Notes under the pieces: model-generated | The model's input: the letters and a program-made list of their open reading frames with translations, nothing else | Told to the model about the DNA's origin: nothing | The model's database searches: none | Position numbers and translations under genes: made by a program | Shown here: positions 23,667-34,001 of the stretch, one piece after another | How the letters are laid out: each line of letters opens with the position of its first letter | Position numbering within the stretch: the first letter of the stretch is position 1 | NCBI GenBank assembly: GCA_963556145.1 | Contig: OY744468.1 | Coordinates: forward strand, 5,456,001 to 5,520,000 | DNA: 64,000 nucleotides | Direction of reading: 5' to 3' | Source: Hygrocybe punicea | Taxonomy: Eukaryota > Basidiomycota > Agaricomycetes > Agaricales > Hygrophoraceae

Positions 23667-25039
23667 TGTTATGTGAATGTTTGTTTCACCAAGAATTACC
23701 GGAGTTGACTTTGTTCAGGTACCTTCTTGTTGTTGGTAGGTTTCTAATATTTAAATAACCTATCAGGAAGGGGTTTGTGGGTATATGTACTATATGAATC
23801 AATAGAATGTAATAGCGATGTCTCTTCAATTAAGAATTGAGACTTTGAGTAGGTATGAATAGTAATTGGGTGTGTGATGTACTGAAAATACTAATATTCA
23901 CTACTGGAATATAAAAATATGAACTAATGAATACTGATAACAATATTCACCAGTTGAATATGGATGGTTTTGGCTACAGGGCCTATTCAATCAAGAGTAT
24001 CTCTGGGTATTATAATATCTGACTTAAATCCGAAGCTTCAAACGCACATTGGCTACCAGTTCAGGGATATCTTTAATACCTTTTGAATACTCTGTTTTGT
24101 TTAGGATGAAACCTTAACCTTAGAAGTGTATCTAGCTGACTAATGCTGACTAATGAATTGATTGGACTGAGTGAACTGGGTGAATTCTCCTTGATGACAA
24201 GGGGAACTCAGAGAATAATAGAGTAAGAGTGAACTAGACTGGATTGCAAGCACTAGCTACTACAATGAGTAACTACTAGTACTAAGAGAATGAGGGATCA
24301 CACTGTGTGAACCCAACTAAGAGTGACTACTGAGTGGTGAGGGGGGAAATCCTACTGACTACTGGAATTTGGGGGCCCTATTTATACTGTTGGAGAACAA
24401 TGGGGGACTGAGAACAATGGGAAAGTGAGAACAATAGGACTGAGTCATGAGAACAATGGATGGCATCAAAGAGGCTGTGAACAATGGGCTCTATCTCCAT
24501 TTCGACTGTTTAGAACAATAGACTGCTCAGAACAATAGACCATTGTCTTTATGTAAGCAGAAGATCACAATCACTCTCTGATGCATCCTATCTTATCATT
24601 ATCTTATCATCCTCTTGTTCACATCTTATCTAATCATCTCCCATTATCTAGCTGAGCCGCTTTTGATCAATACAAGTAAACAAGAGATTTGTAATCAATC
24701 CATTACTGCTAATATAGGTAACAATGCTAGTTGGGCTTGTCTCCTTGCACGCGCAATACAGAGAAATATATAATAAATACTAATGAGTGGGGGATGTGCC
24801 TCTGTGCACCATATATAAATGGCTAAGTCTGGGCATTGCTAGTGAAGCCATAATAAATGATATAAAGGTAAGCATAAATGCTATCTGTGTCTGTTCACTA
24901 GCATGCGTAATGTGGAAAGGCATAGAATGGGTACTAATGAGTGTAGGTGTGCATCCATAGTGTTGCACTTAAATATCTAAGTCCATGGTCCGATGGTAAA
25001 CCCATGACATTACACCCAAAAACACTTGGGGTCATGACA
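23667..25039 (-). repeat. 3' LTR (1,373 bp) of large gypsy element
   Basis: On the minus strand it runs TGTCATGACCCC to CACATAACA. The partner is 37374-41748, which is interrupted by a mariner-like transposon. Compared with that partner it has a single copy of a 35-bp unit that is tripled there, and an extra 21 bp near 23885. Many single-base differences make this an older pair than the other LTR pairs here. Confidence 0.9.
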
Positions 25040-25169
25040 TCCGCACAACACAATTAAATCAACTGTCCCCAGTTGAAACCAAAAGAAAACAACTTTTTTA
25101 ATCTGAGAAGAAGCTTTTACATTATTACTATTCTTTTAACTTCTTCTTCATCTTTCCAAAGAATTCCTC

Positions 25170-25700
25170 TCAATCTCGTACATCAACTCCTTCTGCCTTT
25201 AACCGATCCATGTTCTTCTTCATAGCATTTAGTAGCGCCTTGAGGTGGTACTTAGGGCGAGTGCGCTTCTTTTGTAGCGGCTTAGGAAGTAATTCCGGAA
25301 TTGCAGGGCGTTCGAAATGATTGCGGCGAGAGGAAGTTGGGTGATTATGATTTGTGGAAAATGAAGGAGGCGATTTGAGCCATTCTCTAAACTCCGGGTC
25401 TAAGGGTATGGATTGCGAAGGGACAGTAGTGGGTGGCATAGGAAAGTTGGGAAGACTATCCATGAAAAAGTCAAAATCGTCCGGCGGCGGACAGTCAACA
25501 CCTCGTACATTCACAGATTCAAAATCGATGTATTCGTCAGATTCCGAAGGGGGTAGCGGTGGTGTCTGAGCGGGACTAGTTGGTTTGGTAAAGAAGTCTG
25601 TATCGTATTCGGTGGGAGTATCGAATAAGCGTGATAAATCGAGACGGCATAGAGGAATATCCATAGATGGAGAAGGTGAAGGACTGGAGTATGATGTCAT
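25170..25700 (-). CDS. small retroelement accessory protein with DDFD-x2-MDSL motif
   Basis: The ATG at 25700 gives 176 residues; the frame stays open upstream to 25856 without an earlier ATG. It lies between pol and the 3' LTR in sense orientation. The N-terminal half is Pro/Ser-rich and acidic, with VNVRG, PPPDDFDFFMDSL, and then a basic C-terminus (KKRTRPKYHLKALLNAM). A related frame occurs in the 1,673-bp-LTR element at 7345-7836, which argues that selection or shared ancestry keeps it. I know no function. Its position matches extra 3' ORFs seen in some LTR elements, but it shows no signal peptide or transmembrane segment that would suggest an envelope protein. Confidence 0.55.
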   Translation of the reverse strand: MTSYSSPSPSPSMDIPLCRLDLSRLFDTPTEYDTDFFTKPTSPAQTPPLPPSESDEYIDFESVNVRGVDCPPPDDFDFFMDSLPNFPMPPTTVPSQSIPLDPEFREWLKSPPSFSTNHNHPTSSRRNHFERPAIPELLPKPLQKKRTRPKYHLKALLNAMKKNMDRLKAEGVDVRD

Positions 25701-25856
25701 AGTATGATATGGATTACGGTATGTGGGTGTCTGGTAGTGCTGAAGCACTGAGTGGAATAGCGGTGCAGTTGATGTAACAGGAGACGTTAAGGTAAAATAT
25801 TTGTGGGGGAACCGGAATGGTGGGTCAAGCAATACTAATGTGGGACGTTGTGTCAC

Positions 25857-26996
25857 AATAGGTCCCTGTGGGTCCAGAACTAAACTAGCCCTGGCCTTGC
25901 TATATTGGGATGATGTATTTCAAATTCGATTTAAGGTTGTCTGATCAATCAAATCGGGATTTTACCATTCCCTTGGTTCTTCAGGGTCTTGAAGCTATAT
26001 CGGGTACAGATCTGCAATAGTACCGATGCTTATTCGGTCTGGACTGTTTACTCAGGTCACATGAGAAAACATGTGCCGGTCATGTGTTTTCCAGGGTCAT
26101 AGCTGTACATTTGCACGATCCATCTTTTCTTTCCTCTAGTCTGCCACTATGGTTCTGTAGTGCTCCACTCTCTTTTCTTGCTATGCCACTATGCAATAAA
26201 TCGTAAAAAAAATTCTATCCGATGCTATGAATGGTCAATCCATCCTCCCTTCAAGAAAAAACCCGCTAAGTAACACTTCATTTTTATATTTATTATATGC
26301 CTGTACTGAAGTATTTGCATGTAGAAAATGGCTTATACTAGCCATTCCGTACTACCGTACATTTACAATCAATCTACAACGGATTTGTCCGGAGGATGGA
26401 CGGGCCAGGAGTGATGTTGAGCATCACTCCATTTCAACTAGGGCGAGCGCTATATCTTTCAGGCGGGACTCAGTTGCTGGACTACTGGGAGTGGCAGGTC
26501 ACTGGTCGTTCGTCCATTTCTTTATCTTTCTATTCATACACCAGTTGTATCTCCCTTTATTCTATTTTCTATTTCATTATGTCTTGTCATTTCGTTACGT
26601 TTCATTATGTTTCGTTATGTCCTTTATCTATATTATCATTGTATTCATATAATGGGTCCGTCAACTATTAGATGAGAGGGGTTATATTATCACTTTGTAG
26701 CGTTATATATATTTTCTTGGTGTGTCTGACTTAAAAATGACCAGCAAATCACAAGATAAATAATATTTATCTAATCAGTTTAGATAGCATAAAGAAAGGG
26801 TGTGTGATGGGAAATCATGTGCATGGATAAAAATAGCGGCCAATAAAATGCATGGGGCATAGAAAAAGAGTGTGTGTAGTGGGAAATCACATGAGGGATA
26901 GGGGTCTTGGATATAACTGAATATTCAGTCACCAAAGGTGCTAGAATATGGGAATCAATGCAGAAAAAGGAAAATCTTGAATGAATGAGTGTGGGG
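25857..26996 (-). other. gypsy element 3' interior, no gene recognised
   Basis: Homology to the second copy of this element (50771-61440) runs through 29370-26668 and then stops abruptly near a CTCATCTAA motif. The rest of the interval is AT-rich and without defensible coding sequence. Confidence 0.5.
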
Positions 26997-27749
26997 CTAT
27001 ACAATAGCGGTGAGGAATAATAGTATAATGTAAATTAATTGACTCACGAGCGGTGGCCTGTGGATGCTCTTCTGAAGTAGATCTGCGGATAGTGGTACTT
27101 GTAACTGATGAAGATGATATATAGGATAACCATATTTTGACAACTTTAAACCTGCATCAAAGTCTTCATTGCCAAGACCTGAGGGGTCATTGACTTCTCC
27201 TGGTACTTTTACTGAACCAACTGTAATGACACCTGTAATGGAACTGATTGGCATTGTTTCATAAAGCCACATGTGACAGACAGTGGCTGGAACTTGATAT
27301 TTTCTAAATTCAAAATTCTTTGTGTGTGATGCAATGTGTGCAGCAAATTCTGGCTTGATGGCAAGAATAATATCTGTGATGTCTCCTGATCTAAGAGATA
27401 TTAACTGATTTACTGAGCAATCCTCTACTTCAGCAGCTTCATCTTCCTGGTCTGCTATTTCATAAAGGATAGGGTCAGTTCGATAAATGTATGGTAAAAT
27501 CCGAAATGCTGCATAATGCTCAGCATGCACAGCACCATCTAATTCTTTTAAAACATAAGTTCCTCTTCTTGTTTGTCTGACAACTTCATATGGGCCAAGG
27601 TAACAAGGGTCTGTCTTGAATTTTCCTATAGTCATCTCCAAACGACTATTATATACTAGAACGAGTTCTCCTGGCTGATAATCACATTTTTGCTTCCAAG
27701 CTGACGTATGCGGAGTGCTAACAAATCTGATGTAGAAAGTCCTGAGCAA
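26997..27749 (-). CDS. integrase C-terminal region joined to an ASCH-like domain
   Basis: The 250-codon frame overlaps the end of the pol frame and is shifted relative to it. Residues about 22-92 (YQPGELVLVYNSRLE, then CYLGPYEVVRQ) are the usual integrase C-terminal fold of gypsy elements. Residues about 127-220 look like an ASCH (PUA-like) domain: a start of the type ILAIKPEFAAHI, the signature K144-x2-E147-x-R149, then WLYETMP and ITGVITVG. ASCH domains are RNA-associated or nucleoside-processing folds in cellular proteins; a role here is unknown. The same protein, apparently unchanged, is encoded at 52401-53153. The join to pol lacks the usual linker and needs a frame change in both copies. 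Confidence 0.65.
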   Translation of the reverse strand: MLRTFYIRFVSTPHTSAWKQKCDYQPGELVLVYNSRLEMTIGKFKTDPCYLGPYEVVRQTRRGTYVLKELDGAVHAEHYAAFRILPYIYRTDPILYEIADQEDEAAEVEDCSVNQLISLRSGDITDIILAIKPEFAAHIASHTKNFEFRKYQVPATVCHMWLYETMPISSITGVITVGSVKVPGEVNDPSGLGNEDFDAGLKLSKYGYPIYHLHQLQVPLSADLLQKSIHRPPLVSQLIYIILLFLTAIV

Positions 27750-30700
27750 AAACCTTCAACCATAAATGTGGCTTCTGTTAGGTCAAAGGGAAGTATAGGA
27801 TGGGTGCCATGGAGTAGATAATAAGGTGAGTATCCAGTAACACTGCTGACTGTAATTCGGTCTGCAAATGATGCTAACTCTACATGCTTGTGCCAATTCT
27901 TGATTTTTCCAGTCTTATCTTTTTCACAAGACTTGACTATAGCTTCACGTAGAGTAAAATGTCCTCTTTCTACTACACCATTTGCATGCTTATTGTAGGG
28001 TGATATGCGAACTTGAGGAATTCCTAGTCTTCTAAGCAGAGACTCAAATGCTCCTTTGACTTCTCCTCCATTATCAGTAACTACATGTTCAATGGCACCA
28101 TAGCGACAATAGATCTGTTTCCAGAAAAATTTTGCTAAGTTGTGTGAATTGTTTGATCTTAGAGCTTTTACTTCAGTTGCTCCTGATAAATCATCATGTG
28201 CTGCTACAATGAAATGGTAGCCTCCTGAAGGTGGCATAAACATTACATCAATGTATACCTTTTGAAAAATTGCTGTAGGGGTAGAAATTGTAGGGGAAAT
28301 TTCGATTTTCTTCAAGCTCCCAATTTGACACTGATGACATGAGGAAATGTGGTAATGGACATCTGCTCTGAGATGGGGCCAAAAAAATCGAAGTTTGACT
28401 AAGTCAAACACAGCTTGTTCTCCTTTATGACCTAGGTTTTCATGAGCTTGAGTGAGAATAGCAATTCTTTTCTTTGCATTCATAATTACTAATGAAGGCA
28501 TTTTCTGGCCATTTCTTCTAAACAGTTTATTATCTTTTAAATAAAATTGTCCAGTTTTCTTCAGAAATCTTCTTCTTGTCTGCAAGGTATCTGTTGAAGG
28601 CATTTCCAATGTGGATAAAAAATGTTTTACTTGAATGAGTATCTTGTCCTGTTGTAATTTAATTTCATTATTTGAAGGGAGTGTGGTAGCCTTGTATGGC
28701 AATTTGGTAGGGACAGTGAAGCTAAATTTTCTTATTTCATGTGGATCAGGAACATGAACAAGCAAGGCAATATCATCTAGCCATGAATCATCATGCTCTT
28801 CAATTTCTTCATTATCTGCAAGCTCTCTGCGAGAAAGTGCATCTGGTCCCCTAAACTGGGTTGCAGGTACATGAATAAGCTTGAAGTCAAATAATAAAAT
28901 TCCTTGAATCCATCTGTTTATGGCCGCATTAGGCTGTAAATCCGGTTCATTGAGCATGCCTTTTATAAACTTGGCATCTACCTCTATATGAAGATTCTTT
29001 ATTCCTATTAAATACAGTCTCCAGTGGCGTAATGCGCGGTATAGTCCATATAACTCCAGTTTTGGCTGTGAATATCTGGATTCTCTTTCACTCATTGGTA
29101 TTGAACCATATCTAGCAGGGCGACGATTTCCATTTTCATCTTCTTGTGATAAAATAAAACCTGCAGCAATATGGCTACTGTCTACTGATAAATATGTGGG
29201 TCTATCTGATGTATAATCAATAGAGCAGAGTGCAGGTGCTGAAGAAACCTTTTCTTTCAATGCCTGGAAAGCTGCTTGTCTTCTTTCATCCCATATAAAC
29301 TCTGCTCCTTTATGGAATAACTCTGCTAGTGGCTTGGCTAGTGCAGAATAATTTTCTATCCAAATGCGAACTGTTCCACAGAGACCTAGGAAGCCTCTAA
29401 CATCCTTGGGTGTCTTGAGTGGGGGCCAGTCCAAAACCTTTTGTACTCTACTATCATCAGGACAACGTCCTTCCGGAGTGCATTTCTGTCCTACGATCAC
29501 AACACTTGAGTGGCAAAGTTGTGTCTTCTTAGCTGATATTGTCATTCCTGCACAAGCAAGGTGATGCATAATGCGATGTACATCTTGAGCATGCTCCCAA
29601 ATAAACCTTCTGATTCCTGGATTTTCTAGCAAAACTTCTGGTCTTCCATCTTGATCAGGATAAATGGATGAAGGTCCTTTTATAGGTAAATCATCAATGA
29701 AGCTATTTGCAGTATGAGGGATTTCATCTTGAAGGATGAAGCACATACAACGTTGGAATTCTGCAGGTGAATTTGTGAATCCAGTGGGAAGTGATGTGAG
29801 ACGAAGTAATCCCAGTGGTGTCATGAATGCAGTGAGGTCACGAGATGTAGGATGTACTTTCCTAGCATCAAATCCCCATAGTAAATTGAAGACTGTATAG
29901 CATTGGCGACCAGCGAAAGGTTCTACAAATTCATCTAGTATTGGAGGAAGGCCTGCATCACGTATTGTAACTGCATTGAGAGGTTGCAAATCATGGACTA
30001 TACAAAGTTTTCCATCCTTCTTGCTTAACACAAAACCATCTTGACCTATAAGAGGATTGACTTGGTTCATATACACCAGCATCTATTTTTCTCTTCAAAA
30101 CATCCATGACTTTTTCTCTAAGTCCTGGTGGTATAGGAATATTTCGAAATGCCCAGGGTACATGTAGGACAGTAGGGATGATGTATGGTGAACAGTAAGA
30201 TTCCTTAAGTGTGCCTCTTTCAGTATCTTCAAAGCCAATAGCATCTTGGTCAAGTGACAAGAGGTGAGTAAATAATCTTTCTTCTTCTGGCCAAAGAAAT
30301 CCATCATTGTTTATCTTGAGTATCTTCAGACATTCAGATGTAAGCTTCTCTGTAGGTATGAAGTCTGGTGGTATCATAGGAAGTGGTGGTAATGTGGAAA
30401 GAGGGTCATAGGGAAATTTCCTTGTAACACGTGCATCTTCTGGAAAGGTTCCAGGGACAGGATTTATTTTCTTGTCCACTCTTTTGTAAGCTGTAAGTGT
30501 TAATGGATATCCTTGACTGTCTGTTTCTTCACAAGGGAATATGAGAATGTCTCCTTCTTCACATATTAAGGTTCCTTCTCCTATAATGTAGTAATAGTCT
30601 GCTTCTTCTGAGGCACTTTCTTGCTTATTTGGTACTTCATTAAGATTGTAATCTTGATTGTCTTCATCTTCTGGGTAGACTAAAATAGGCATAGTTGTTT

Positions 30701-30993
30701 CTTGGCTATCCTTAATAGTCTCATAGTATACACTAAATTGCTCTAGTGGCTTATCTTCATGCTTAGAATTTTGAGGGTCTTCTTCATACAGTCTGACAGA
30801 AGTTATATTTGTCAGTTCAGTTTGTTTGTACACAGGTATACTAGAGCTAGTTAAAGATGTCAAATCCTGAACAGTCTTTGAAAATATAAACTTGTACACT
30901 ATCACATCAAGTAATAAAATGTAGTACAGACAGATATAAAGAAGAGAGGTTTGACATAGGGGCAAAAATATTGTTGCAAGAGTAAACAAATCA
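27656..30993 (-). pseudogene. gypsy pol: reverse transcriptase, RNase H, integrase (frameshifted, RT Asp lost)
   Basis: The N-terminal part lies in the frame ending at 29991 and the rest in the frame 30082-27656; the switch is near 30028, inside the early RT motif (SRWFCV to KKDGK), a one-base indel. RT continues with IVHDLQPLN, the motif VFNLLWGFD where Asp is expected in place of Asn, and FIDDL as the YxDD box. RNase H (SVDSSHIAAG), an integrase HHCC finger and the catalytic core (VTDNGGEVKG, NGVVERGH) follow. The Asn for Asp in the first RT metal-binding site would be expected to abolish activity. The change fits a C-G to C-A transition. Confidence 0.85.
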
Positions 30994-33900
30994 CTAAGTA
31001 ATTGTGGACTTGAGATATTTGGGAGGATCAAAATATCCTTCCTTAAGCAAATCTGCCACTGCTTCAGGGTGGTGAAAGCGCATATCCAAGACTGCATTGA
31101 TAGCATCAGAGAGTAACATGCGGCGATTGGAGCGAAAGATGATGGAGGAATTTTTGAGGAAGGTGATTTCTTCTTCTTCAAGGAGAGGGTTTGACTCTGT
31201 GAACTGAAGGGGCCTAAAATGCTCTGTTGCAGGTTCAGGTAGTCCTTCAGAAACTCCTTCTTCCAGAAACCGAAATAGTAAGCATTTGTGGTTGAAATAA
31301 TAGCGGACTGGGTCATTTGAAGGCCTTTCATTGATGAGGGCCCTCCAGTCAGGGGTGGCTAGCTTGAATCCAATTCTGCGAATGCCTTCAACCAGGGATC
31401 CTCTAATAGCTTTGAGGAAACTAATGTGAACATCAAATGTAGACATGTGGTCTGGCTCAGCTGTTAAGATTCTTGCAGCAGCTAAGTCCTGATGAGAGGA
31501 GCCAGCATTGGAGATGGTGAAGGAATACACTTGAATGGGTGATTGAGGGCGAATAGGAGGTGCTTCCATGCGAAGCTGAGTGAGTAGATTGGATTCTGGA
31601 TATAATGGGCCTGATCTAACACTGAATGGGGATCTGGGATCCTTGGAGGGAGGTATGGGCGAAATGCGTTCTCCTGCATTTAAGGCATTGGCACGATCAA
31701 ATGGGAGTCTGGCATATTCATCTAGTGTTGCCACAACTAGACTAGTCATAGTCGCGACTACATAGTCACAACTATGACTAGACTATTTACACCAAAATTT
31801 TAGTAGTCATAGTTGATAGTTGCAGCTAAAGTTGCAGCTTAGCTGGTCATTGTAGTCAACTAAACTTGAGAATAGTCAACTATAATTAAACAAATGTATG
31901 TTAAATCACTTATAAATACCAGAACAGACATGATATAATTTTAGTCAACTAGATAGTCATAGTTGCAACTAGCTGAGTTGCAGCTAAAATCAACTATGAC
32001 TATGACTGCCAGTTGACTAGTAGTCTTAGTCATGGCAACACTATATTCATCAGAGGGGGTATTGATTTCCTCACCCTCTGGCAAGGACCAAGTATTGTCT
32101 GAGACAGGTGGCAATTGTAACAAGGGTATATCTTCAAGTGGGGGTGTTGTAGGCGAAAGCGATATCAAGCCTGGAGGGGAATCGAGCGGCTGCTGGGCTT
32201 CTTCAATGGCCTGACTAAGGTCTGAATTAAATTCTGTTATTGCTTCTGAGTCTGGGGAATCAGACCTAGTCCAAGCGAACCATTCTAATTCTTCATCTGA
32301 GTCTGTGTCCATGGATTCATCAGAAGATGAATTAATGTCCTCAGAAGAGGACACACTGATAGGTCTAGTCCTAGATCCAGGTTCCTGATAAGGCTGAGGT
32401 AGAGATGAATTTATGGAAGTGGTATGAGGAATAATGATGGTGAGTGGATCTGGTTTGGGGCTTAGGATCTTGACAGCCTTATTTGCAGAGTCACTCCCAG
32501 AATAAACAGAAGAAGATGATTGGGAATCTACAGACATAGAAGTATCTTTAATATCTATGTATTTATTTGAAGAATATAAATAATCATCACTATTATTATT
32601 TAAATCTGGCAAAATTTCTTCAAACATAGGAGACTTAGGAGAATATTTTAAATCACCATATAGATCATCAAAAGACATAGTAGGGGAGCTAGAGACTAAA
32701 GGTACAAAATTTTCACTACTATTAAAAGGAGTAAAAGGGGGAGTAGGCAAATAAGTATTAGCAGGAAACCAAATGTCTCCTACATCGGAACCAGGGGTGG
32801 CATGGTTGGAGACGTCTGATAAGAGGTCGGGATTGCTGGGGGGCCAGGAAATCGGCTCGCGTCCCAATTCGGCATGAGGAGGGGGTGGAAAGGTATAATT
32901 TACCTCGGTGTGGGTGTAAAGCATGCGGGGTGGTTCGAGCACGACGGGGTTGATGTATCTGACCTGGCCGATGGGCCAGTCCCAGTTGTCATCAGCAGGG
33001 AAAATGAATCCGGGGGTTTTCGCGGAAGTGGGGTAGTGATTGATGAGACCGGGCGAGGTGTCGCGTAAATGGGCATCGAGTGGCATATTGAGACCAGGTG
33101 GGAGTCCGTGGTCATAAACGAGTGCCGCCGGGGCGCTACGTTCATGATTTGCCGGTATATAGTTAGTGGATTCGAGGAGGGGTGCAACTAATGGCGCGCG
33201 CGGAGAAGTGGGGATAATAACGTTGAGGGGGTCACTATCAGGGATGGTGTTGTGGCCGTTCATGGGTTCCGTGTGTATTGCGAGCTGGACAGTGGCCGCC
33301 AGGGCTGTATAATCGTCAAAAGAAGGCTTTTTCGTGAGTGAGGTAAAATCCGGGCATTTTTCGTGAGCGGGGTGCCTAGTACACACCATGCAACCTGGCC
33401 ATTCTACTTCCCCTTCATCACCTGCCTCGTATCCGTCATGATCTGTATGTTCGAACGGGCCGTGGCTGATGTTGAGGGTGGAATGGTGAATGTTGTTGGT
33501 GGGGGCCATTGAGTGGACTTTGGATCCCCGGAAATGAAAGAAATTGTTATCCGTGGTCGCGGAAAGGTCCGTGGTACCATCTGCAAGTGTCGAGGTACTT
33601 TCCGGAGGCATGGTAGTAGTCGGGGAGGGGCATCTACGGCCACACTCCGTGTACTGTAGTGGAAGTCGTTTGTCAGTGAACAGATGAAGCGGGATCCTTC
33701 CCACCTCATAGTCCCATTCCCAGCCTTCAATTGGGCTCCAACTGCGTGCCTCGTCATCAGTCAACGACAATTCGCGGTTGTCCTCGCCAGTGAGTGTGAT
33801 AGTGGGGACAGAAGAGCCAACTGTGGGAATCCGTGTGACCGGTAAGTTAACGGGGTGACGGGGCGGTTCTAAGGGCGGAATAATGTCTCTGGGGCGCGTG

Positions 33901-34001
33901 CGAGGGTCATGAGTGGTCACTGGGAAAGAATAAAAGTCCTCTATGTAAGGAGGAGGGACAGGGGGGGGGAGAAAAGTTCTCCTCAGTAGAAGGGTTAGCA
34001 A
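30994..34001 (-). pseudogene. long accessory/Gag-extension ORF split by a hAT MITE
   Basis: The parts 34001-32052 and 31722-30994 form one frame once 329 bp (the 321-bp MITE plus its 8-bp duplication) is discounted, giving about 892 codons. There is no ATG at the start; the frame overlaps the end of the gag ORF and seems to be reached by a frame change at a C9 run (plus-strand G9 at 33961-33969). The protein is acidic, Ser/Pro/Thr-rich and low in complexity, with a short Cys/His cluster (CMVCTRHPAHEKC) near 33350-33395. The final 240 residues are more ordered but not recognised. It sits between protease and RT. Confidence 0.6.
31723..32043. mobile_element. 321-bp hAT MITE, 8-bp TSD TATTCATC
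   Basis: The ends are TAGTGTTGCCA and TGGCAACACTA, perfect inverted repeats typical of hAT. The duplication TATTCATC lies at 31715-31722 and 32044-32051. The body consists of TAGTCATAGTTG/CAACTATGACTA inverted motifs and is non-coding. It interrupts the accessory ORF of the gypsy element. Confidence 0.85.
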
